From the NCBI GenBank assembly GCA_903843045.1, contig CAIMOJ010000004.1, positions 1-43,901 of the forward strand: 43,901 bases of DNA, in the 5' to 3' direction. Within the stretch, counting starts at the first letter, position 1; each line of letters opens with the position of its first letter. Shown piece after piece: positions 1 through 8,371 of the stretch. The notes below the pieces were generated by a model, which was given only the letters and a program-made list of their open reading frames with translations, was not told where the DNA came from and made no database searches. The stretch is from Candidatus Uhrbacteria bacterium. Lineage in GTDB: Bacteria > Patescibacteriota > Patescibacteriia > UBA9934 > GWF2-40-263. Both the position numbers and the translations under genes were made by a program.

Positions 1-527
1 GCGGTCTTCTTCTCCTGGATCGCACCGAGAACGGTGACGAGTCCGCGGATGTTGGCGGCGAGGACGTTGACGAATCCGGAAACCGGAGCGTTGAGCGTCC
101 AGACCAGCTGGCCGTACAGCTCCTGCTTTCCAGGAAGCTTGGCAAGCGTCGTGACGGCGGCGGAATCGATGAGGTTGCCCTCGAGGATTCCTCCGACCAT
201 CTTCATCGGGGAGTTCTTTCGGAGCTTGAGGAAATCAGCCATCATCTTGGCGGCGCCCACCTCGTCGTTATACGCGACGGAGGTGAGGATGCTGCCCTCG
301 ATGTTGCTGATGTCCACGTTGAGTCCGGCCTCCTTGAGCGCGCGCTCGAGAAGCGACTTCTTGGCCACGAACGACTTGACCCCGGCGTCGCGCCCCTTGG
401 CGCGGAGCGAATCGGCGTCTTCCATCGTGTACCCGCCAACGACGGTGAACACGGCGGACTTCATCTTGCGGAACTGGTCGGCGATCCCGGTGATAACCTC
501 CTGTTTCTGCGCACGGGTCTTTGGCAT
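1..527 (-). CDS. rplJ: 50S ribosomal protein L10 (truncated at window edge)
   Basis: Reverse translation MPKTRAQKQEVITGIADQFRKMKSAVFTVVGGYTMEDADSLRAKGRDAGVKSFVAKKSLLERALKEAGL... has L10 features; preceded by an L10-leader-like region. Confidence 0.9.
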   Translation of the reverse strand, partial: MPKTRAQKQEVITGIADQFRKMKSAVFTVVGGYTMEDADSLRAKGRDAGVKSFVAKKSLLERALKEAGLNVDISNIEGSILTSVAYNDEVGAAKMMADFLKLRKNSPMKMVGGILEGNLIDSAAVTTLAKLPGKQELYGQLVWTLNAPVSGFVNVLAANIRGLVTVLGAIQEKKT

Positions 528-583
528 AGCGATAATGTTTACGAGGTAACGATTGCTGTTACGTCGTGACGATGTTCGACCTT

Positions 584-613
584 TAAAAAAATTCTCCGAC
601 CAAGGTCGCAGAG
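584..613 (-). terminator. Attenuator-like intrinsic terminator in rplJ leader
   Basis: Minus strand ctctgCGACCttGGTCGgagaattttttt, hairpin plus T tract upstream of the rplJ start. Confidence 0.6.
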
Positions 614-705
614 GAATTCATCGCGACACGGTGTCGCGAGAGCTGCCTCAGCGGGACTTATGTCCTCTTTATCGAGGGCAACCCGCTTTCTTTGGCTTGG
701 TTGGC
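585..705 (-). ncRNA. Ribosomal protein L10 leader-like autoregulatory RNA
   Basis: Minus strand upstream of rplJ reads ...ccaaagaaagcgggttgcc...taagtcccgctgaggcag...; resembles the L10 leader consensus and lies immediately 5' of rplJ. Confidence 0.6.
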
Positions 706-830
706 TGTAGAATAGCCGATCGGCGAGAAACGGTCAAGAACGAATGGGCCGGTAGGGCCGGGAAGGCTGGGATGGCCCTATTTTACGGCATACCCACGGC
801 CCTACCCGCCCTCCCGGCCTTCCCGGCCCT

Positions 831-1520
831 TTATCCGACGACCGTTCCAACGAACGTCTTTCCGTCGATCAACGCGTTCAAATTCTTGAGATTCGTTCCG
901 TTCAGCAACACCGCCTGGAGCTTCGCCGACTGCGCCAGCCTCGATGCCACCGGGTCGAACGGGACGTTCATGCCCGGGTCCCAGGCGTTGCCGACCATCT
1001 TGCGGAAATCCTTCCAGGAGATGTTCTCGATGGGCGTGGCGTCCGGGTTCGTGCGCGGGTCGGCGGTGTAGAGATAGTCGGTGTTGGAGAGGTTCAGGAC
1101 CATCTTGGCGCCGATGCGCTTGGCGATGCGCGTCGCGACGTAGTCCGTCGACCATCCCGGCTTCCATCCGGCCGCGACCACCACGTGCTCCTTGAACCGC
1201 TTCGGAACGTCATCGGGATGCGTGTACATCTCGGGATGCGCGATGTCGCGGAAGACCGTTCGGATGAGGTGTCCATTCAGGCGCGTGGCGTGAATCCCGA
1301 GCCAGTCGAGGTCCTCGGGCGCCACCTTGGTCACTTCCTTCGCCGCGCGCTGGTACGTCCGGCACGTGCCTCCGCCGCCGACGACCACGACGAAGTTCCA
1401 TCCCTTCTTCGCCTGCGAGACGATCGTCTTCTTAAAGTCCTTCAGGAACGCGACGTTGATTTCCCCATTCGGGACGACAATCGATCCTCCCACCGATAGC
1501 ACGAGCGTGTGGTTTTTCAC
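831..1520 (-). CDS. pyrH: UMP kinase (archaeal-type PyrH-like amino acid kinase)
   Basis: ORF 229 aa, LSVGGSIVVPNGEIN...VVVGGGGTCRTYQ...NLSNTDYLYTADPR; GTG start. Confidence 0.85.
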   Translation of the reverse strand: MKNHTLVLSVGGSIVVPNGEINVAFLKDFKKTIVSQAKKGWNFVVVVGGGGTCRTYQRAAKEVTKVAPEDLDWLGIHATRLNGHLIRTVFRDIAHPEMYTHPDDVPKRFKEHVVVAAGWKPGWSTDYVATRIAKRIGAKMVLNLSNTDYLYTADPRTNPDATPIENISWKDFRKMVGNAWDPGMNVPFDPVASRLAQSAKLQAVLLNGTNLKNLNALIDGKTFVGTVVG

Positions 1521-1523
1521 AGG

Positions 1524-1874
1524 TTAGGATTCTTCGGCATGACGAATAAGCGAGTTGGTCCCCATCGAGATCACCCAAAGGAAAAGTCCCGCGAGAAACG
1601 CCGGAACGAATCCCTCGACCGTGAATCCCTTTACGAGCGTAGAGACGAGTAGAATCATCAGCGCGTTGATGACGAACGTGAACAGTCCAAGCGTAATAAT
1701 TGTGATCGGCAGCGTGAGGATCAGCAGGATCGGCCGAACGACCGCGTTGGCGAGGCCAAGCACGAGCGCCACGATGAGCGCCGTGTAGAACGAGCTCACG
1801 TGGAAGCCAGGGACGACGTTCGCGACGATGAGGAGGGCGATGGCGTTGATGATCCAGCGGAAGAGGAGTTTCAT
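1524..1874 (-). CDS. Phage holin family 4 / YvlD-like membrane protein
   Basis: 116 aa with about four TM segments, LANAVVRPILLILTLPITIITLGLFTFVINALM signature. Confidence 0.8.
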   Translation of the reverse strand: MKLLFRWIINAIALLIVANVVPGFHVSSFYTALIVALVLGLANAVVRPILLILTLPITIITLGLFTFVINALMILLVSTLVKGFTVEGFVPAFLAGLFLWVISMGTNSLIRHAEES

Positions 1875-2077
1875 ACGTTGTCGAATTTCTTTTTAATCTC
1901 GCTCACCTTGTTCTCAATCTCCATCAGTTTCTCCTTGCACGCGGCGGCCAGTTCCAGTCCGCGCTCGAACTTCTTGAGCCCCTCGTCGAGGTCGACTTCT
2001 CCGCGCTCGAACCATGCCGTGATCGATTCGAGTTCCTCGAATGCCTTTTCGACGTTGATCTTTGATTTTGCAGCCAT
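1871..2077 (-). CDS. xseB: Exodeoxyribonuclease VII small subunit
   Basis: 68 aa, FEELESITAWFERGEVDLDEGLKKFERGLELAAACKEKL. Confidence 0.9.
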   Translation of the reverse strand: MAAKSKINVEKAFEELESITAWFERGEVDLDEGLKKFERGLELAAACKEKLMEIENKVSEIKKKFDNV

Positions 2078-2084
2078 AGTTGAT

Positions 2085-3338
2085 CTAGATTAACCGTTGT
2101 TTTCCCTTCCCGTTCGTCCGCAACACCTGAGCGTCGGCCGTTCCTTGGGCCAATTGTACCGCGATTTCGGCGCCCACCTCAAGGGTCGCGGCGTCCGAGA
2201 CAACCTTGCCGTTGACGGTCACGATCGAGTAGCCGCGGGCGAGGACGCGCTTTGGGTCGACCTGCCTTAGAACGCGCTCATAGGTCGAAAGTCGTTCTCG
2301 CAGAGTCGTCTTCCATGTTCCGAACGCGACGGTCAGCCGGTCTGCGCGGGACAGGAACCGCTGGCGCTCGCGGTCGAGAACGAGACCGACCGTTCGCGTC
2401 GCGCGGTCGACGGACAATTGCCGGCGCGCGATCGTCTCGGTGAGGCGTTCCTCCATGCGGCGGGTCATCATGGCGAGCTCGTACTCGACGTCGGTGCGGT
2501 TGGGCACGATGCGCTCGGCGGCGTTGCTCGGCGTCGAGGCGCGCACGTCGGCGACGAAATCGCACAGCGACTCGTCGCGCTCGTGGCCGACGCCGACGAC
2601 GACCGGGATCTTCGACGAATAGACGGCGCGAGCGACGGACTCGTCGTTGAACGCGTGCAGGTCCTCGAGCGATCCGCCGCCGCGGGTGAGGACGAGGAGG
2701 TCGGGACGGGCGGGGATCCCACCGTAGACCTCACCCTGTCCCTCTCCTTTTGAAGGAGAGGGGAGCTTGTTGAAATAGTCGAAGGCGGCGAGGATCTCGG
2801 GGACGGCCTCGTTGCCTTGGACGCGGACGTGATAGAAATCGACCTCGACGCCGCCCCAGCGGTTGTTCAGAATCCGCAGAAAATCGCCGTATGCCGCCGC
2901 GTCGCGGCTCGTGATCAGCCCGATCCGCTGCGGAAACCTCGGCAACGATCGCTTGCGCGCGGCGTCGAACAGTCCCTCCCCCTCCAGCTTCTTCTTCAGC
3001 GCGTCATACGCCTTCTTCAGCGCGCCCTCTCCCACCGGCTCCATCCGCTGAACGTCAATCTGAAACGTGCTCCACCCCTTCACCGTCGGATACCCGAACA
3101 CGCGCACGCGCATCCCGCTCTCGAACGCGCCGACGATCTTGAAGGTCGTCCCGAAGCACGCGACCTTCGTCTTCGCGTCCTTCTCATCCTTCAAATCAAA
3201 GATGATCCACTTCCCGTCCTTCACGGTATACCCGCCAAGCTCGCCCTCGACGACGATTTCCTGCGACGGGACATGCTCGCGGAGAACCGCGTTGACGATT
3301 TGGAGGTACTGGGAAACGGAGAGGACGTTTTCGGGCAT
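2085..3338 (-). CDS. xseA: Exodeoxyribonuclease VII large subunit
   Basis: MPENVLSVSQYLQIVNAVLREHVPSQEIVVEGEL... RIGLITSRDAAAYGDFL ... LTRGGGSLEDLHAFNDE; start chosen at MPENVL inside the longer ORF. Confidence 0.92.
   Translation of the reverse strand: MPENVLSVSQYLQIVNAVLREHVPSQEIVVEGELGGYTVKDGKWIIFDLKDEKDAKTKVACFGTTFKIVGAFESGMRVRVFGYPTVKGWSTFQIDVQRMEPVGEGALKKAYDALKKKLEGEGLFDAARKRSLPRFPQRIGLITSRDAAAYGDFLRILNNRWGGVEVDFYHVRVQGNEAVPEILAAFDYFNKLPSPSKGEGQGEVYGGIPARPDLLVLTRGGGSLEDLHAFNDESVARAVYSSKIPVVVGVGHERDESLCDFVADVRASTPSNAAERIVPNRTDVEYELAMMTRRMEERLTETIARRQLSVDRATRTVGLVLDRERQRFLSRADRLTVAFGTWKTTLRERLSTYERVLRQVDPKRVLARGYSIVTVNGKVVSDAATLEVGAEIAVQLAQGTADAQVLRTNGKGKQRLI
2725..2765. repeat. Small palindromic repeat inside xseA
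   Basis: cctcaccctgtCCCTCTCCTTttgAAGGAGAGGGg, encodes in-frame KLPSPSKGEGQGEVYGG inside XseA. Confidence 0.6.
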
Positions 3339-3340
3339 AT

Positions 3341-3808
3341 CTAGTTTACGAAAAAGAAAGGCTGGTAATACTTCGCCAGCAGCCACAACCCGATGCCGAG
3401 GATCATGTGCGACGCGAGCATCTCCATCCACACGCGCTTCCCCTCGCGCCGGCCGAACAGTCCGAGTCCGAGCGCCGGGAAGACCGTCGTTCCGGCCACG
3501 ATCCAGCTGCCGAACGCGAAGATCAGCAACGAGACGATCGAGTACGGCGAGTGCGTGAACACGAGCCAGCCATTCTTGACGAACGCGACATAGACGAGGC
3601 CGAACAGCGAGCCGATCACGAGATGGATGAGAAGCGCCACGAGGAACACCTCGTGCTTCTCCAGCTTCTTTCCCCACATGGACTTCACGTCGAAGTACAG
3701 CGCGTTCGGCAGCTTGAAGCGGCTGATCGTCTCGAGGACGATCGCGGGAACCGAGAAGGCGAAGGCGACGAGCCCGCCGATGGCCGTGCCGAGGATATAG
3801 TCGTTCAT
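3341..3808 (-). CDS. Hypothetical membrane protein
   Basis: 155 aa ORF with several hydrophobic segments. Confidence 0.65.
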   Translation of the reverse strand: MNDYILGTAIGGLVAFAFSVPAIVLETISRFKLPNALYFDVKSMWGKKLEKHEVFLVALLIHLVIGSLFGLVYVAFVKNGWLVFTHSPYSIVSLLIFAFGSWIVAGTTVFPALGLGLFGRREGKRVWMEMLASHMILGIGLWLLAKYYQPFFFVN

Positions 3809-4686
3809 AATGGGTACATTGCGATCACAACCTTCTTTCCGTTCTCCACGTCTCCCCCGTTCCAGTCATGCATCGCGGCCATCACCGTGTCGATCGAGTA
3901 CACGTACGAGTCTCCGCGGCGCGTGCCGGGGTCATTGGTAATGAACTGGGTCTCGGTATAGCCGCGGATCACGATCATGTGGTACGGCGGGCCGTCGCCG
4001 GTAAAGTTTGGGTTGTGCAGATCGCGGCCCGCGGTCGGGACGATGACCGGGTGGCCGGATGCGACCTCGGCCTTGATGTTCTCGGCGGTGAGGTCGTTCA
4101 TGGTCTGGACGTGCAGGGTCGGATACGCCTTCGACGCGAGGATCATCGTCTCGTCCGCGGTCGTGTCCTTGTAGGAGCCGAAGGTCGCGTTCTCGATCGC
4201 GACGAGGCGCTGCAGTTCCGCCTCCGCGACCGTCGGATCGATCTTCCCGGTGACGCCTTTGAAAAACGACGCGACCATGTAGATTGCCGTCTCTTCGCAC
4301 GTTTCCTCGTGAACCTCGTCCCAGTTGGAAAACGGCGCCTGAGAGGTAAACGGGACGTCGAGGTTGAAGGACGAGGGGATCGAGGGATTCGAGGGTGTCG
4401 AAGGGGTCGGAAGCTCGGGAAGTTTGTCCGATTTCACAGGGACTTTAGTCCCGCCCGTAGGAGACGGCGGCGTCGAAACCGTCACGTCGACGGGAGTGCC
4501 GACCGCGGGCGAAGACTCGATGACCACGCCCTCCACCGTGTCCTTGTACGCGACCGCTGCCGGCAGCGTCGGTGCCGATGCCTCCCCGATCAAGTCGGAA
4601 ATCCGAACCCGCTGCGTGTAAAACGCGGCGGCGATGGCGACAAGGACGACAATCGCGCCTACGGAGGTTCGGATGGCTCGTTTCAT
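3805..4686 (-). CDS. C39-like family peptidase, N-terminally anchored
   Basis: N-terminal TM, Pro/Ser/Thr linker, then SFNLDVPFTSQAPFSNWDEVHEETCEETAIYMV...HPVIVPTAGRDLHNPNFTGDGPPYHMIVIRGYTETQFITNDPGTR. Confidence 0.8.
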   Translation of the reverse strand: MKRAIRTSVGAIVVLVAIAAAFYTQRVRISDLIGEASAPTLPAAVAYKDTVEGVVIESSPAVGTPVDVTVSTPPSPTGGTKVPVKSDKLPELPTPSTPSNPSIPSSFNLDVPFTSQAPFSNWDEVHEETCEETAIYMVASFFKGVTGKIDPTVAEAELQRLVAIENATFGSYKDTTADETMILASKAYPTLHVQTMNDLTAENIKAEVASGHPVIVPTAGRDLHNPNFTGDGPPYHMIVIRGYTETQFITNDPGTRRGDSYVYSIDTVMAAMHDWNGGDVENGKKVVIAMYPL

Positions 4687-4689
4687 AGG

Positions 4690-5130
4690 CTAGCGAGTGA
4701 TTAGGTCCGGCGGCGGCTTGGATCCCACGCTCGCGGACGGCTCGCAGCGATCGCCGCCGTGCGGGCACTCGTATCCCTTCGGGCACTGCGAATCGGCGTC
4801 GCACGCGCAATAGGACGCCTTTGCGTCGTTGCACGACATGCCGCCGTTTCCATCCGTGAAGAAGCACGGGACGCCGAACCCGCACACGTCGCGCACGCTC
4901 GGACTCTGGATGCACTCGCTCACCCGCTCCCACTTCGGCGTCCCGCCGGCCTCCGCGCACGCGGCCCACTCGGGGCCGTACGCGGCGTGGTCGCGCGCGA
5001 GCGGAAGATCCTCGACGTTCACCGGGGGCGCGTGGACCGTCGGCACGCGCAACGCGAACGACGCGATGCCCACGACGAGGGCAAGCGCGACGACGAAGAA
5101 GATCAGGATGTTTCGCTCGGAGGATTCCAT
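4690..5130 (-). CDS. Hypothetical anchored/secreted Cys-rich protein
   Basis: 146 aa, N-terminal TM followed by a Cys-rich region (CGFGVPCFFTDGNGGMSCNDAKASYCACDADSQCPKGYECPHGGDRC). Confidence 0.6.
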   Translation of the reverse strand: MESSERNILIFFVVALALVVGIASFALRVPTVHAPPVNVEDLPLARDHAAYGPEWAACAEAGGTPKWERVSECIQSPSVRDVCGFGVPCFFTDGNGGMSCNDAKASYCACDADSQCPKGYECPHGGDRCEPSASVGSKPPPDLITR

Positions 5131-5133
5131 AGG

Positions 5134-5340
5134 CTAGGGGACGATCGGGGCCGGCGTCGGCGCGGCAATCGGGACGGCCTGAACCGGAACGGGCGCTGCC
5201 TCAAGGCGCCCGGTCTTTCCCGGAAACGACGAATACTGCATGTTCCCCTTCGGCGCGACCTGTGACGCGAACGCGGCCGCGATGGCAAGGACAACGAGCA
5301 GGACGGCCAGGACCGCGACGATGATCTTTTCGTTTTTCAT
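5134..5340 (-). CDS. Hypothetical small anchored protein
   Basis: 68 aa, N-terminal TM, Pro/Ala-rich tail; tightly spaced with neighbours. Confidence 0.5.
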   Translation of the reverse strand: MKNEKIIVAVLAVLLVVLAIAAAFASQVAPKGNMQYSSFPGKTGRLEAAPVPVQAVPIAAPTPAPIVP

Positions 5341-5341
5341 A

Positions 5342-6736
5342 TTACGTATGCTTTACGAGCCAGTCCTTCACTACCCGCGTGGCGCGGACGTCGTCCTCGT
5401 TGTAATCCAGGATCTTGTCGAGCGTCTTCTTGTCGCCGGTCCGCATCCACTCCTCGAACCACAGCACCGAGTTCGCGCCCGACGCGTCGTCGCTGCGCCA
5501 GTGGAACCCGACGTAGGCGGCGATGTCCTTGAGCGAGTAGAAGGTGAGCGGGAACACGACGGTGCGGCGGATGACCTCGATCACGTCGATCATGTTCTCG
5601 CGCAGCGCGTCGCGGACAAGGTCGGAACAGCCGTACTTCGCGGCGAACCGGTTGATCACGTCGGTCTCGAAGTGGCCGTAGTGGTAGACGGGAACGTCGA
5701 GGTGGCTTTCCACGAACCCCACGAACTCCTTCCACATGGACGCCTCGTCCTCCGGTCTCTTCGCCAGGAACGGGGTGTACTTCTCCTTCCCCTTCTGGAC
5801 GACGATCACGCCGAACAGATAGTCGAAGTCGCGCAGCGGGTTCGACTCGATGTCGAAGAAGATCTCGATCGACGACTCCGGAAAGTCGACGGACTTGCGC
5901 ACGATGTGATGGGTGTCGCGGATGGCGATGGCCTGGTCGCGCATCATCTCGAGGCGGCCGGCCTGCAGGTCTGGGCACAGGCGTCGCAGGTCGTGGATCG
6001 ATTTCGAGGCAAGCGCGTCGATCGTCTCGATCTTTGCGTCCTTCAGCCGCAGAACCTCCTCGTTCCACACGCGGTTGAGCGACGAAAGCTCGTTGCACGC
6101 GTTCGATTCCTTCACGCACTCCGAGAACCACGGCGACTGCTTGCACGCGCCCGTGACGAAGTGGACGGGCCGCTTCCCCGCAACGATCTCCTCGATGTCG
6201 TCGAGCGCCAGCTTGTACCGCGCCTCGAACTCCTCGATCTCGTACGGCAGCGTCGTCCCGTCGGGCGTGATGACGTATCCGCGCACCGGCTTCGTTCCCT
6301 GGACCTTCGCGAGCAGCTCGGCGTAAAAGCATCCCTGGAACTTGTACTCGTCGCGCACTTCCCTCCCGCGCTTGATGTCCGCCGCGACGTAATAATAGTC
6401 GCCAAGCGCCGACGAACCCTCCACGCGCTCCAAAACGTCGGGATGCCCGACCCAATGCCGGTCCACGAGAACCCCCTGATAGATCGTCGTCCGTCCCTCG
6501 CGCATAAACGCGAGCGTCTGCCGAAACGCGTCGTCCGGATCCTCGGCCGTCACCTCGGCCACGTCCACGCGGTCCGAAATCGCCGCGCGCTCGTGCGCGT
6601 CGACAAGCCCCTCCTCCATCAGCTTGTACAGCAGCGGGTCGTGCGGCTTCGGTTCCGCCGAATGCGCGTCAAAATACACCCAATTCGGGCATTTGATGAG
6701 CTGATAGAAGGAGGACTCGGTGATTTGGCGAGACAT
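5342..6736 (-). CDS. TM0106-family RecB-like nuclease with RNase H-like (YprB-type) domain
   Basis: 464 aa, ADIKRGRE...KFQGCFYAELLAKVQG ... CKQSPWFSEC... IFFDIESNPLRDFDYLFGV ... VYHYGHFETDVINRF ... YNEDDVRATRVVKDWL; start at MSRQITESSFYQLIKCP. Confidence 0.85.
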   Translation of the reverse strand: MSRQITESSFYQLIKCPNWVYFDAHSAEPKPHDPLLYKLMEEGLVDAHERAAISDRVDVAEVTAEDPDDAFRQTLAFMREGRTTIYQGVLVDRHWVGHPDVLERVEGSSALGDYYYVAADIKRGREVRDEYKFQGCFYAELLAKVQGTKPVRGYVITPDGTTLPYEIEEFEARYKLALDDIEEIVAGKRPVHFVTGACKQSPWFSECVKESNACNELSSLNRVWNEEVLRLKDAKIETIDALASKSIHDLRRLCPDLQAGRLEMMRDQAIAIRDTHHIVRKSVDFPESSIEIFFDIESNPLRDFDYLFGVIVVQKGKEKYTPFLAKRPEDEASMWKEFVGFVESHLDVPVYHYGHFETDVINRFAAKYGCSDLVRDALRENMIDVIEVIRRTVVFPLTFYSLKDIAAYVGFHWRSDDASGANSVLWFEEWMRTGDKKTLDKILDYNEDDVRATRVVKDWLVKHT

Positions 6737-6770
6737 GGGTGGATTATACAGGAAAACGGGAGATTTGCCA

Positions 6771-6799
6771 TTGACGGGATCCAGAAATTGCCGTATGGT
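6771..6799 (+). promoter_or_regulatory. Sigma70-like promoter of the E2/E1/Ubl cassette
   Basis: TTGACG-N17-TATGGT upstream of the 6869 start. Confidence 0.55.
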
Positions 6800-6868
6800 T
6801 CCGCATCCCGCCGCAGGCCCCGAGCCTGTCGAAGGGAGGGACTTTCTTTCACAACAGAGGAGAAAGAC

Positions 6869-8371
6869 ATGGCAAAGAGGCTTCGAAAGATGGAAGGGTT
6901 CATCGGAGACACTCTCCCGGATATCTACCTGGCGATCGTCGCGACGTTCGTCGAGAATCCGCGCGGAACGATGTTCCTCGTTCCGCCGGTCTACGGCGAA
7001 CGAGCGCGCGATGCCCTGATCGCCGCCGGATTTCCGGTGCGGCGGGTCGCATGCATGGCCGACAACGCCTACAAGATGTTCGCCTGGCGCGTCGGCCTCG
7101 GTTCGAAGGCGGCCGAGCGCAAGGAGCGATTCGAGATCGCCACCTGGATCCTGTACGGGACCGGTCCCGACGGATGCGAGGCGATTCCGGCGTTCTCGCC
7201 CGATACGTGGACCCCCATGGTGGTGCCGATGGTCGTTCCGAAGAACGTCACGGTCGAGATCCGCGTGGACACGTCGCAGGCCAGCGAGAACGACGCGACG
7301 ATCGACCGCGTCCGCCAAAAACGCGAGGCCCTCGCGGCGTACGCGCCGATGCTTCGCACGCTCGCCCAACTGACGGGCAAGGCCGTCTGGTTCCACTCGC
7401 CGGACCACGGGGAAAGCGCGACGCTCGCGCCCATCACGGAGCCGGGGGACGCGATCCACCTGGTCACGAACATGGCCCCGCCCGGAACGCAGAACGTCCG
7501 GCAGATCCGCAAGCTGTTCGGCGTCCACGTGGCCGACGGCGACATCGTCACGGCCCACGGGCCGACGATCGGCAGGGGCGCGGTGCTGTACGACGGATAC
7601 AAGGTGCCCGCAGTTCAGATCGTCGGCAGCACCTGGTATCTGCTCGTTCCAACTCTCACTGTCTACAAGCCGCTCGTGAGCGAGGCGATCTTCCGAAAGC
7701 TTCTGGCAGCCGGATGGAGCCATCACGCGGGATACGTCGAGTCGACCTACGACCCGGTTCCCCGCGACCAGCTCGCCAAGACGCTCTCCGCGTGGGGCGA
7801 CGACATGCCTCGCATGCTCCGGGGGTTGGTCGACCAGGGCGAGCGGGACATCGTCCTCTACCAGGAGCACATCGCAAGGAGACAGCGCGAGACGACGATC
7901 TACCGTGGCGTCCTCGCCCAGCTGGAACGCAAGGGAGGAAAGACGGAAATCGTCCGTCGCGCCCTTTCGGACATCGCGGCCATCCGGAAGGAACCGCTGG
8001 TGGAACGGCTTGACGCGTTCAAGGACGGCCTGCACGTCCACACGCGACGCATCGTCGCCGAGGAGGACGGCGTCCGGTACGACCTGGGGTCGTTCGTAAT
8101 CCGGATCGACTACGACCGCTCCGTCTCCGTATGGAACGAGGCGCCCACCCATCCGGAAGGGATCCAGCACCCGCACATCCCGAAGCACGGCGGCCCTTGC
8201 TTCGGCAACGCGAGCAACGCCATCGCGAAGGCGACGGGCACGTTCCAGTACCTGGACGCCATCCGCTACGTCATCCGCTGGCTCGCCGAAGGGTACCAGC
8301 ACGACCTCGCCTCCACGAAGATCAACGAGTGGCCGACCGTTCAACCCGCGGAGGAATCCCATGCCAAGTAG
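6869..8371 (+). CDS. E2-like (UBC-fold) domain protein with large uncharacterised N-terminal region
   Basis: MAKRLRKMEGFIGDTLPDIYLAIVATFV...; C-terminal VRYDLGSFVIRIDYDRSVSVWNEAPTHPEGIQHPHIPKHGGPCFGNASNAIAKATGTFQYLDAIRYVIRWLAEGY resembles the E2 HPN...G-x-x-C active-site context; RBS gaggagaaag. Confidence 0.65.
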   Translation: MAKRLRKMEGFIGDTLPDIYLAIVATFVENPRGTMFLVPPVYGERARDALIAAGFPVRRVACMADNAYKMFAWRVGLGSKAAERKERFEIATWILYGTGPDGCEAIPAFSPDTWTPMVVPMVVPKNVTVEIRVDTSQASENDATIDRVRQKREALAAYAPMLRTLAQLTGKAVWFHSPDHGESATLAPITEPGDAIHLVTNMAPPGTQNVRQIRKLFGVHVADGDIVTAHGPTIGRGAVLYDGYKVPAVQIVGSTWYLLVPTLTVYKPLVSEAIFRKLLAAGWSHHAGYVESTYDPVPRDQLAKTLSAWGDDMPRMLRGLVDQGERDIVLYQEHIARRQRETTIYRGVLAQLERKGGKTEIVRRALSDIAAIRKEPLVERLDAFKDGLHVHTRRIVAEEDGVRYDLGSFVIRIDYDRSVSVWNEAPTHPEGIQHPHIPKHGGPCFGNASNAIAKATGTFQYLDAIRYVIRWLAEGYQHDLASTKINEWPTVQPAEESHAK

